Below, one piece after another: positions 56,033 through 64,000 of a stretch of DNA of 64,000 bases (its first letter is position 1; each line of letters begins with the position of its first letter). The stretch is taken from positions 1 through 64,000 of the forward strand of contig JAEZKP010000035.1 of NCBI GenBank assembly GCA_023436145.1, in the 5' to 3' direction. The position numbers were made by a program, and so were the translations under genes. The notes beneath the pieces were generated by a model. The model ran no database searches and was not told the DNA's origin. It saw nothing but the letters and a program-made list of their open reading frames with translations. This DNA comes from Fibrobacterota bacterium (GTDB lineage: Bacteria; Fibrobacterota; Chitinivibrionia; Chitinivibrionales; Chitinispirillaceae).

Positions 56033-57355
56033 ATGAGCGATCTTTTATCATTCCCTTCAAATTTCATCTGGGGAGCAGCAACTGCAGCCTACCAAATCGA
56101 GGGAGCTGCATTTGAAGACGGCAGAACAGAATCAATCTGGGACCGCTTTGCCAGAATCCCGGGTAAGGTACGAAACGCTGATACTGGAGATATTGCCTGC
56201 GATCACTATCATCTGTGGGAAAAAGATGTCGAGCTGATGAAGACTCTTGGATTGAAAGGTTACCGTTTTTCAGTTTCCTGGTCGAGGATATTGCCTGAGG
56301 GTAAAGGAAAAAGCAACTCCAAAGGGTTAGACTTTTACAACCGGCTGGTAGATAAACTACTGGAAAATAACATAGAACCCTTTATTACACTCTACCACTG
56401 GGACCTGCCAATGGCTCTTCAGGACGCCGGAGGATGGCTCAACAGAAGAATTGCAGATTGGTTTACAGAATATGCTTCTGTGATGTATAAATCCCTGGGA
56501 GATCGGGTCCGCTTTTGGAGTACACTTAACGAACCGAATGTTTTTGCGATGTGCGGATACCTCAATGGTAAACATGCACCCGGCGTCAGAGACTATCTCA
56601 CCTATACCCAGGTAATCCATCATCTTCTCTTAGCTCACGGTGATGCAACCAAAGCAGGACGGTCTATTCTGCCCAAAGCACAATTCGGAGTCACACTGGC
56701 AATCGGAATGGATTATCCGGCAGATGACACTCCGAAGAGTCATGCTGCAGTCGAAAGAGCCTGGACCAGAGGCCCATGTATTTTTCTTGACTCTATTCTT
56801 AAAGGTAAATATCCCTCACTTGCCTTAGCAAATAGTTTACAATTTAATCCGGTTATTCTTGATGGTGATCTGGAAAGAATCTCTCAACCACTCGACTATT
56901 TGGGAATTAATCACTATTTCAGCAACTGGCTGACTGCAGATAATATTCAGAAATTTAACAGGGAACTTCCTAAAACCGACAGGGGTTGGATAGTTTATCC
57001 AAATGGCCTGAAAGATATGCTACTTAAGATTACAGAACGGTATGGAAAAATACCCATTTACATTATGGAAAACGGTGCTTCATATCCGGATATCGTCTCT
57101 GAGGATGGAATGATTCACGACTCCCTTCGCGTTGATTATTACAAAAATTATATCAAAGCCATGTATGAAGCTATCCAGCTTGGAGCCGATGTCAAGGGTT
57201 ATTTTGCCTGGTCTCTTCTGGACAATTTTGAATGGGAGCAGGGTTATTCTTCCAGGTTTGGAATCGTATATGTGGATTTCAAAAGCCAGAAAAGAATAAT
57301 TAAAGATTCTGGCAGATTTTATTCTGCATTGATAAAACAAAATGCAGTTATATAA
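56033..57355 (+). CDS. GH1 beta-glucosidase
   Basis: A 440-residue family 1 glycoside hydrolase. Acid/base E167 in FWSTLNEPN and nucleophile E346 in IYIMENGAS, with FIWGAATAAYQIEG at the N-terminus and FAWSLLDNFEW near the end. No signal peptide, so it acts in the cytoplasm on imported cellobiose or related glycosides. It complements the secreted GH5 cellulase. GCAGGA precedes the ATG. Confidence 0.95.
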   Translation: MSDLLSFPSNFIWGAATAAYQIEGAAFEDGRTESIWDRFARIPGKVRNADTGDIACDHYHLWEKDVELMKTLGLKGYRFSVSWSRILPEGKGKSNSKGLDFYNRLVDKLLENNIEPFITLYHWDLPMALQDAGGWLNRRIADWFTEYASVMYKSLGDRVRFWSTLNEPNVFAMCGYLNGKHAPGVRDYLTYTQVIHHLLLAHGDATKAGRSILPKAQFGVTLAIGMDYPADDTPKSHAAVERAWTRGPCIFLDSILKGKYPSLALANSLQFNPVILDGDLERISQPLDYLGINHYFSNWLTADNIQKFNRELPKTDRGWIVYPNGLKDMLLKITERYGKIPIYIMENGASYPDIVSEDGMIHDSLRVDYYKNYIKAMYEAIQLGADVKGYFAWSLLDNFEWEQGYSSRFGIVYVDFKSQKRIIKDSGRFYSALIKQNAVI

Positions 57356-57447
57356 CGGATGCCCTGTTTTGTTTGACGAACGCACCCAAAGCATAACAGA
57401 TATTCCAGACACTTTGCTTCAACCAGAAAAACCAATGAGTTATACAT

Positions 57448-58485
57448 ATGGATCAGAATACACCCTTCAAAAAAAGACGCCCCCGATATCCGGGGACTCA
57501 CCCCAGAACTTTCGAGCAGAAATACAAAGAACTCAATTCTGAAAAATATGCTCTTGATGTTAAAAAAATAATCGAGCGAGGGCAAACCCCTGCCGGCACA
57601 CACAGACCTATCTGTGTGAGGGAAATTCTGAGTCTGCTCGACCCTAAGCCTGGTCAGACCGGGCTTGATGCTACTCTTGGATATGGCGGCCATACACAGG
57701 AATTAGTAAAAAATGTTCTTCCCGGTGGAAAACTGTTTGCAATCGATGCAGACCCATTGACTATTTCTCAAACCGAAAGCCGTCTTCGAAAGCTCGGCTA
57801 TACAGAAGATGTTCTGGTCATCAGGAGAATGAATTTTGCCGGTATACTTAAATTGCTCCCGGTTGCTGGTGGATTCGATTTCGTACTGGCAGACCTTGGT
57901 GTTTCCTCCATGCAGCTGGATACTCCATCCAGGGGCTTTTCGTTTAAACTGGATACTCCCCTTGACTTGCGAATGAACCCCAAACATGGTCAACCAGCCG
58001 CAGAACTGATTAAAAGTCTCACAAAAAATGAACTTGCAGAACTTTTCATAAACAATTCCGATGAACCTTATGCAGACATTCTGGCGCATGCAGTATTTAC
58101 CGGACGACAGACGATTAATACCGGTAAAAACCTGGCAGATGTCATCAGATCTACTTTGAAATCCAGAAATGTATCTCCTGATGATACCAAAAAATCCGTA
58201 CAGAGGGTTTTTCAGGCATTACGAATATCAGTAAATGATGAATTCGGTGCGCTTGAACAGTTCCTGAAACTGCTTCCGCAATGTCTTAATCCCGGGGCCA
58301 GAGTGGCGATACTCACTTTCCATTCAGGGGAGGACAGACGGGTCAAGAAATCGTTTCAGAGCAATTTTAGAAATGGCATCTTTACAGATATTGCCAGGTC
58401 TCCCTTACGCCCGAGTCCTGAAGAAAAAAGAAGCAATCCCCGTTCTGCCTGTGCAAAACTGAGGTGGGCAATTTATCTGGGTTGA
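57448..58485 (+). CDS. rsmH: 16S rRNA m4C1402 methyltransferase RsmH
   Basis: A 345-residue methyltransferase. SAM motif GLDATLGYGGHT, the substrate region DFVLADLGVSSMQLD and the C-terminal FHSGEDRRVKKSF and LRPSPEEKRSNPRSACAKLR are conserved. It methylates N4 of C1402 in the ribosomal P-site. It has an N-terminal extension of about 50 residues compared with the usual start. No cell-division cluster follows, unlike the common order. Confidence 0.95.
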   Translation: MDQNTPFKKRRPRYPGTHPRTFEQKYKELNSEKYALDVKKIIERGQTPAGTHRPICVREILSLLDPKPGQTGLDATLGYGGHTQELVKNVLPGGKLFAIDADPLTISQTESRLRKLGYTEDVLVIRRMNFAGILKLLPVAGGFDFVLADLGVSSMQLDTPSRGFSFKLDTPLDLRMNPKHGQPAAELIKSLTKNELAELFINNSDEPYADILAHAVFTGRQTINTGKNLADVIRSTLKSRNVSPDDTKKSVQRVFQALRISVNDEFGALEQFLKLLPQCLNPGARVAILTFHSGEDRRVKKSFQSNFRNGIFTDIARSPLRPSPEEKRSNPRSACAKLRWAIYLG

Positions 58486-58582
58486 AATCAGCCCGGAAAC
58501 ATTTCAGAATTGCGAAAAAAAACTAAAGTTTTGCTGAAAACTGCCGATAATATGAACAGGGCTTGTAATAGGGAGGTGCACA

Positions 58583-58768
58583 ATGTCTGTAAGTGGTGTT
58601 GAAAGTTCAGGTAAAGTATATTCGGGAGAGGTAAAAAGCAGACCCCCTGAAGAAAAGGTATCCTCAGAAAAGCGAAATGAGGACCGGGTGCAGGAAGATT
58701 CCCGGGTTCAAGAAGAGCGCAGAAGCTCTGAGCCGGGTCGGGGTGAAAATATGGATATAACTGCCTGA
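58583..58768 (+). CDS. Small charged protein of unknown function
   Basis: A 61-residue, highly polar protein rich in E, R and S (middle part KSRPPEEKVSSEKRNEDR), without hydrophobic core, so probably disordered. AGGGAGG lies six bases before the ATG, and a strong terminator follows, so it is a real gene. Confidence 0.7.
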   Translation: MSVSGVESSGKVYSGEVKSRPPEEKVSSEKRNEDRVQEDSRVQEERRSSEPGRGENMDITA

Positions 58769-58797
58769 AACCCATACCTGAATTTCAAGGGAAAAAA

Positions 58798-58833
58798 AAC
58801 GGGAAGTGCGTGGTGACACTTCCCGTTTTTTTG
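58798..58833. terminator. Bidirectional terminator
   Basis: An 11-bp stem AACGGGAAGTG/CACTTCCCGTT (58798-58808, 58817-58827) with flanking A and T runs; it serves both the small charged gene and the converging M16C gene. Confidence 0.92.
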
Positions 58834-58850
58834 CCTGTTACTGTTATTGA

Positions 58851-61793
58851 CTACTTAAGAAGTGGCTCTCTGGTAATAGAGAGGCCCTGGGATTGTGCAA
58901 CATCAAATGCAGCTTCACTGCCAAGCACCACCTGAACTTTCTGTGAAGAGTTCAGTATGTTTTCAGCAGTCTTTTTAAGTACTTCAGGAGTAGCATTCAG
59001 AACAGCATTCCTTAGCTTCTGACGGAAATCTCTGGAATTACCCAATAGCAGATCCATTGTTTCACCAAACCCCTGCGCATGTGGAGTCCTGGGAGCATCT
59101 ATTTTTCCTATAGTCCCGATGATGCTCTGGTCAACCAGGGATGGTGAGATTCCGGATGCAATCTCTCTTAGCCCTCCCAGGAAATGATCAAATGTGCTTT
59201 TTAAATTTGGATCTCTGTAGGAAGCGCAGGAGAAGACCGGATTAGCGATAGACATTAAAGCCATCCCCCCGTATGCCCCACCCTCAACTCTTACCTTATC
59301 CCAAAGATAACCGGTGGAAAGAAGACGTGACATCAAAAACAAAAACCCGGCGCTTTCAGCTTCTATCCTGGGAGTTTTCCACACCTGTGCCACAAAGTTT
59401 ACTGCAGAGCTGATTTCTACCCCTTTAATGTTAGTGGGTTTTAACGAATCAGTATTGTAAACAACTGGCTTGAGAACAGCGGAGGGGAGTGTTCCGATAA
59501 AATCCTGCAGCTGCTCATTAACCAGAGACGGATTATCAGATGTTATGGAAATAACACAACCGTTTCGATTGACTATAGCCTGGTGCAACTGTGAAACTGA
59601 TGCAATGATCTGATCGATAGCGTCGTTTTTGACCAGATTATCCAGGAATCGAAGCTGAGATATTCCTCCTAGTTGCTCATCGATAAAGCGGGATGGCCAT
59701 AGAAATGAAGCAGCGTGGGTCATTGCAAACTGATGCCCGGCACCGATAATGGATGAATGTAAACCGTTGCGCTCCTCAAGAAGTATATCATGGATTTGTT
59801 TACTGTTTCCAAGATCAGGAGACAGAAGCAGATCTATAATAATTTCCAGCATCTCTCCGAAACGGGGTTGCAGGGATTTACTATGAATAAAGGTATGAAA
59901 GAAAAGTTCATTACTGACGATATGAGTTTTACAGATAACAGAAGAATCGATTCCGCCGGTGGATAAAGCAGTTCTGATGGCCATCTTTTCATAGGAATTA
60001 CCGGCCGCTCCGCAACGGGTGATTAATTCACTATAAATGGGCAGATAAGGGAGCAGATGCTGGGGAACAGCCCGCAAGTCAAAACCGATATCCAGATAAA
60101 CAATTCCGGAGGTAAAAAGTTGATGATTATAAAGCGGAACTCCGTTAATGGAAATTATTTCTGTGGGAATTTCCCGCTCGTATCTGGGAAGATCGGACTT
60201 GAGCAGTTTGGGAAGAGTGGCCAGAGCTTTCTCTGATGGTGGGGTCTTTTGCTGTTGAAGCAGTGATTGGGTAAGTGTGTGATATTGCTTTTTTAAATCA
60301 TCTGTTAAGGAAACAGTCAGCTCGGCTGCATGCTTTTCAGTCTGCTGCTCAAGTTTTTTTCCCATTTCAGAGGAAGCAATGACAGTGGAGCGTAACCGGT
60401 GATTATTATCCAATAAACAACTTCGGATAAGTCTGGTGAAAAGCGGCTCCCCATTTTTTAGTTTTTCCTTTATAGATGAGAGTGGTTTTTCAAAAGCCAG
60501 ATGAGCACATGGGTCCCCTCCATAAATCCAGGAACGGTAACATCTCTCAGCCAATCGCAAGTTGTAAGGAAAATGCCCTCCGATAACCTCCCGAAGAGAA
60601 AACTCCACCTGCCTCAGTGCACCCTCCAGCAGTTGCGTGTCCAGACCTTTCTCTACCTGCTCTTTTAAAGTATTAAGAATAATGTTTTCTATTTTTTGAG
60701 CATTATTTGGATCACATTTCCTTAACCCTGCAGCAAAAACCGATTGAATAAGATCGGTGTCAAATCCTGAGATATCATCCAGATCCTCACCCAGACCAGA
60801 ATCGACCAATGCCCGTTTTAAAGGCGAGCTTTCTGTACCCAGTAGATAGTGGGTAAGAATCCTGCCGCTCAGGGTCAGAAAAGGATCGGTAGTGTCACCA
60901 AAAATCCAGCTCACCGCAACCGTCGCAGTTCCATCATCCTCCTTTGGGGCAGGTGCTTCAATTGTCAGTTCTCTGGCAGAATCCCAGAGTTGCTGTTTTC
61001 TGACTGCTGAATCTACAGATATTTTGGAAAAATGGGAAAGGTAATTGTCATCGAGAAACTGCAGTGTTTTTTCTGATTCGATGTTTCCATAGAGAAATAT
61101 GAACGAATTAGACGGATGGTAGTAGGACGAATGAAACTCTTTAAATTGCTGGTAGCTAAGGTCTGTAATGTGGTCAGGTTCCCCACCACTCTCAAAAAAG
61201 TAGGTGGTGTCAGGAAAAAGTGAGGAAAGAGTTTTACGGTCTACGTGGCTGGAAAAGTTGGAATAAACCCCTTTCATTTCATTATAGACTATCCCTTTAA
61301 TCCCTACAGGACCACTGAGATCTTCCACATCAAAATGCCATCCTTCCTGATAAAATGTGTTCTCTGTCAGAAGAGGATTAAATACGGCATCACAGTAAAC
61401 GTCGACCAGATTGAAAAAATCTTTTTGTACTTGTGAAGAAACCGGGTAAACTGTTTTGTCCGGATAAGTTAGAGCATTTAGAAAGGTCTGCAGTGAGCCT
61501 TTTAAAAGTTCCTGAAAGGGATCTTTCAAAGGAAATTTTTTTGAACCACATAAAACTGAGTGCTCAAGAATATGTGGAACACCGGTACTGTTATAAACAG
61601 GAGTGCGAAAAGCTATGGAAAAAAGGTTATTAGGATCATCATTAAAAAGATGCAGCAGCCTGGCTGCGGTTTTTTGATGTTTGAAAATGTATGCGGTTGA
61701 ATGCAACTCGGCAATGGATTCTATTCGTTCCAGGATAAAACCCCGGATAACCGAATTCTCATTAATTTTCTGCTGAGGGACTGCTTTCCCCAT
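58851..61793 (-). CDS. M16C metalloprotease (PreP/insulinase-like)
   Basis: A 980-residue inverzincin. The zinc motif HILEH (H74, E77, H78) and a downstream Glu near NEMKGVYS are present in the first of four homologous domains. No signal peptide is visible, so it probably degrades peptides in the cytoplasm, like presequence protease homologues. AAGGG precedes the ATG. Confidence 0.93.
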   Translation of the reverse strand: MGKAVPQQKINENSVIRGFILERIESIAELHSTAYIFKHQKTAARLLHLFNDDPNNLFSIAFRTPVYNSTGVPHILEHSVLCGSKKFPLKDPFQELLKGSLQTFLNALTYPDKTVYPVSSQVQKDFFNLVDVYCDAVFNPLLTENTFYQEGWHFDVEDLSGPVGIKGIVYNEMKGVYSNFSSHVDRKTLSSLFPDTTYFFESGGEPDHITDLSYQQFKEFHSSYYHPSNSFIFLYGNIESEKTLQFLDDNYLSHFSKISVDSAVRKQQLWDSARELTIEAPAPKEDDGTATVAVSWIFGDTTDPFLTLSGRILTHYLLGTESSPLKRALVDSGLGEDLDDISGFDTDLIQSVFAAGLRKCDPNNAQKIENIILNTLKEQVEKGLDTQLLEGALRQVEFSLREVIGGHFPYNLRLAERCYRSWIYGGDPCAHLAFEKPLSSIKEKLKNGEPLFTRLIRSCLLDNNHRLRSTVIASSEMGKKLEQQTEKHAAELTVSLTDDLKKQYHTLTQSLLQQQKTPPSEKALATLPKLLKSDLPRYEREIPTEIISINGVPLYNHQLFTSGIVYLDIGFDLRAVPQHLLPYLPIYSELITRCGAAGNSYEKMAIRTALSTGGIDSSVICKTHIVSNELFFHTFIHSKSLQPRFGEMLEIIIDLLLSPDLGNSKQIHDILLEERNGLHSSIIGAGHQFAMTHAASFLWPSRFIDEQLGGISQLRFLDNLVKNDAIDQIIASVSQLHQAIVNRNGCVISITSDNPSLVNEQLQDFIGTLPSAVLKPVVYNTDSLKPTNIKGVEISSAVNFVAQVWKTPRIEAESAGFLFLMSRLLSTGYLWDKVRVEGGAYGGMALMSIANPVFSCASYRDPNLKSTFDHFLGGLREIASGISPSLVDQSIIGTIGKIDAPRTPHAQGFGETMDLLLGNSRDFRQKLRNAVLNATPEVLKKTAENILNSSQKVQVVLGSEAAFDVAQSQGLSITREPLLK

Positions 61794-62037
61794 AAAAGAT
61801 ACCCTTTCTATATCGGTATGTAGCTAAATTGCTGCTTTTTAACCAATTTCAGAAAAAGTTATGAAGTTCTGAAAAACGATTAAGATTAAAAGGCAAAGTA
61901 CATGCCTGAACAACAAAATATAATATCAAAGGAAACAATTAAAAAATGATAGGGAAAACCGATCAAAGGGGCATAATCCTTGCAACAGCTTTAATAATAA
62001 TGACTTGTAAGATTAAAGCTACTGATGAGGGACCCTT

Positions 62038-62622
62038 ATGGACACAAATAAAAGCATACTGTTGGGAAGTCAACTTCCAGATTTCGGTCTGCCAGACATC
62101 GATGGGAATCTGATACTAAGCGATCATCTCTTAGGAGCATCAGCAATCCTGGTGGTATTTATCTGCAATCAAAGCAGTTATGTAAAACATATCCGTGAAG
62201 TTCTGGTTAAACTGATTAGAGAATACCAGCAGTACGGAATAAAAGCGGTAGGAATAAATTCCAATGACATAGAACTTTCTCCAGATGACAGACCCGACCG
62301 GATGAAAGAAGATGCCATCACTTATGGGTATACATTTCCTTATCTTTTCGATGCAACCCAACTGGTAGCCCAGAAATTCCACGTAAACTGCACCCCCGAC
62401 TTCCTGGTTTACTCAAAAGAGGGTAAACTGACTTATCATGGCCAGATGGATGACAGCCGTCCCGGTAATGGGATGCCGGTGACCGGAAAGGATCTTCGCC
62501 ATGCACTCCAGGCCACTTTAAACGGTGATAAAATCTTATCCATGTACCCAAGCTCAGGAGAAAGTATTATCTGGAGAAAAAACAATGAATTTATAGAGTT
62601 CAATTCAAAAGAAGATAAGTAA
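62038..62622 (+). CDS. Redoxin-family (thioredoxin-like) protein with altered active site
   Basis: A 194-residue AhpC/TSA-type redoxin. The usual CNHC-type pair is C43-N-Q-S46 here, so the second Cys is Ser; C118 in NCTPDF remains. It may act as a one-Cys peroxidase or thiol protein. GAGGG precedes the ATG. Confidence 0.88.
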   Translation: MDTNKSILLGSQLPDFGLPDIDGNLILSDHLLGASAILVVFICNQSSYVKHIREVLVKLIREYQQYGIKAVGINSNDIELSPDDRPDRMKEDAITYGYTFPYLFDATQLVAQKFHVNCTPDFLVYSKEGKLTYHGQMDDSRPGNGMPVTGKDLRHALQATLNGDKILSMYPSSGESIIWRKNNEFIEFNSKEDK

Positions 62623-63034
62623 ATACTCAACCGTCAAACGAATTGAAATAAACCGGATAAAATAAGAAAAAAATATCAAACCGATATTCAATCAGAAACA
62701 ATTGGAAAAGTAATACTTAAACGAAGAACCGGAATTGAGGAAAGAATTTACGGCTGCCTGTTTTTTCTATTTTCTATCTGAATTAATTATTCTATTTGTT
62801 GACTCCGATTGTTTTTGCTGATTAAAAATTGTTTTCCCATCAGTTAATTATTGCTAATTGAGAGCTGTGCAGTTTTGCAGATAATTAAAGTAACTATCAT
62901 TGTGCTTATAATGTACACTGACAGCGCCCCCGCTCCGGCATCTGAACTGAAACCCCAAACGCCTGATTCAGGCCACCTTATTACTGGAAAGCAAAGGTGA
63001 CCTATAGCAGCTCAGTGGGAAAATACGGGATGGA
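62623..63034. other. Intergenic region with repeat copy 2
   Basis: No gene. It contains the second copy of the intergenic repeat (62686-62880) and a hairpin GGCCACCTT/AAGGTGACC (62971-62979, 62994-63002) without a clear T-tract. Confidence 0.5.
62686..62880. repeat. Diverged intergenic repeat, copy 2
   Basis: It aligns by eye with 5311-5500: AATCAGAAACAATTGGAAAAG, TTTTCTAT, CCGATTGTTT, CTGATTAAAAATTG, TTTTCCC, and GAGCTG at the end. Roughly 70 percent identity is my visual impression over the best part. Confidence 0.45.
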
Positions 63035-63697
63035 TTAAATCGTACCATTGCGCGCGGCACGCTTGAGTTTATCATTTGCAAAAATAGCCACTTCAACTCT
63101 TCTGTTCTGCTGACGACCCGAAACCGTGCTGTTATCCGCAACCGGTTGACTTTCCCCATAACCGTGAGTACTGATCCGGGATGGACTGACCCCCTGCGAT
63201 TTTAGCTGATAGGAAACCGATGAAGCCCTGTTTTCAGAGAGAGTATTATTATATCTGTCAGAACCGGTGGAATCGGTATGCCCTTCCACCAGAATGTTTG
63301 TATCTTCGTACTTTTGAAGAATTCTGGCAAGGTCGTTTACATTCTGACGAGCTTCGTTACGAAGCACATGCGAGTTTACATCAAAGAGTATTCCCGAGTT
63401 AAAAGTGATCTTTATACCCTCTCCTACCCGCTCCACCTTTGCATTTTTAAGATCTCTGCGAATCTCTGCAGCCTGCTTATCCATATATCTGCCAATAGCC
63501 GCTCCTGCGGTGCCACCAACAGCTGCCCCAATAATAGCACCAACCGCGGTGTTGCCAGCCTGATGTCCAACAATTCCTCCCACTACTGCTCCTATCCCGG
63601 CTCCGATCGTCCCCCCTCTTGCCATATGATTCCATCCGCAACCCACGACTAAAGAACCACTGAGTGCTATAACCACAAACGTATGCAGTTTTCTCAT
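63035..63697 (-). CDS. OmpA-family lipoprotein with glycine zipper
   Basis: A 220-residue lipoprotein: lipobox VVGC (Cys20), glycine-zipper segment (about 28-75, repeated GAxxG/GGxxG) and an OmpA-like peptidoglycan-binding domain (about 100-205) with VEGHTDSTGSDRYNNTLSENRA and RRVEVAIF. It tethers the outer membrane to the cell wall. GGAGG precedes the ATG. Confidence 0.94.
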   Translation of the reverse strand: MRKLHTFVVIALSGSLVVGCGWNHMARGGTIGAGIGAVVGGIVGHQAGNTAVGAIIGAAVGGTAGAAIGRYMDKQAAEIRRDLKNAKVERVGEGIKITFNSGILFDVNSHVLRNEARQNVNDLARILQKYEDTNILVEGHTDSTGSDRYNNTLSENRASSVSYQLKSQGVSPSRISTHGYGESQPVADNSTVSGRQQNRRVEVAIFANDKLKRAARNGTI

Positions 63698-63862
63698 TAT
63701 TTACCTCCAATTTTTAACGGTTACAAGAATTATAAATCACGCTACAATCCAATTCACTAAGATAATATACCCTATGCCTGCTTTCTTTTTCCTATGCTAA
63801 TCATTTTGTCTCTTTCCAAAATGATCTGGATAAAATTAAAAATTTAATGTAAAATGTTCTCC

Positions 63863-64000
63863 ATGAAAGTATTAATCCGATCTTTAGGAGTAAAAGTCTT
63901 TTCAGTCTTGTTTATTTCTTTTTTCATGGTAATAGCTGAGACAGAGGAAAATGAATGGAGGTTTAATGCTTTATATATCACCAATTTTGCCCGGTATATC
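63863..64000 (+). CDS. Start of an exported YfiR-like (DUF4154) protein, cut by the window edge
   Basis: An open frame of 46 codons to the window end: signal peptide (about 1-24) then TEENEWRFNALYITNFARYI, matching the N-terminal pattern of YfiR/DUF4154 periplasmic proteins (ending in NFAKYI-type). Those proteins inhibit diguanylate cyclases. The gene continues beyond the window. Confidence 0.55.
   Translation, partial: MKVLIRSLGVKVFSVLFISFFMVIAETEENEWRFNALYITNFARYI

Noticed and set aside
62971..63002. Terminator for the OmpA gene
   Set aside because: The hairpin GGCCACCTT/AAGGTGACC has no following T-tract on the minus strand.

Overview
The window looks like chromosomal DNA of a Gram-negative, AT-leaning bacterium of the FCB group. 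A Fibrobacterota-type lineage (Fibrobacter, Chitinispirillum and relatives) fits best. This is inferred from protein style: many lipoproteins with clear lipoboxes, a glycine-zipper OmpA lipoprotein, a secreted GH5 cellulase with a type IX-like C-terminal sorting module, a long fibronectin-III lipoprotein, and a mix of housekeeping and polysaccharide genes. No rRNA or tRNA gene was found, so the placement is not proven.

Layout. 1-700: the edge of a structured, more GC-rich RNA-like segment (possibly the 5' part of a group II intron on the minus strand), then AT-rich non-coding DNA. 0.7-8.3 kb: a PAS-PAS-GAF-PP2C phosphatase, a sugar porter, a LytS-like hybrid histidine kinase and a GNAT enzyme. 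8.6-10.5 kb: trpS and a methyltransferase. 10.9-13.3 kb: an accessory patch of orphan small genes beside a CYP152-type P450 peroxygenase. 13.4-21.5 kb: membrane proteins (DUF748-like, DUF502, CaCA exchanger, YitT) mixed with a Vat-like acetyltransferase, a GIY-YIG-like protein and a DHFR-like reductase.

21.6-27.1 kb: a tightly coupled minus-strand operon. It encodes an outer-membrane TPR/beta-barrel protein, a TPR lipoprotein, a membrane Ser/Thr kinase with a PEGA-like periplasmic tail, and a sigma-54 activator with a degenerate FHA domain. It reads as an envelope-to-transcription signalling chain and is the best candidate for an undescribed system here. 27.2-30.9 kb: secreted proteins, including two tandem paralogous coiled-coil proteins, a Cys-rich mini-protein and a secreted pentapeptide-repeat protein. 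31-33 kb: a glycosyltransferase pair. 34.9-42.3 kb: glgB, a secreted protein and a 13-module FN3 lipoprotein.

42.3-46.8 kb: a mobile/repeat zone. It has a RAYT transposase with REP-like GGGACGAACT boxes (100-bp tandem units upstream, an inverted pair downstream, a solitary copy at 46.38 kb), a GH5 cellulase, and a 122-bp miniature element with IS21-like ends. 46.8-49.8 kb: a MerR regulator, gpsA and der. 50.1-52.4 kb: a coiled-coil/TPR protein and a lipoprotein. 52.6-64 kb: miaA, a Nudix/beta-CASP pair, a 45-bp tandem repeat, a GH1 beta-glucosidase, rsmH, an M16C protease, a redoxin, an OmpA lipoprotein and the start of a YfiR-like gene cut by the window edge.

Several non-ATG starts (TTG or GTG) are supported by well-placed Shine-Dalgarno sequences (miaA, der, gpsA, Nudix). 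Five strong hairpins with T-tracts mark transcription ends.
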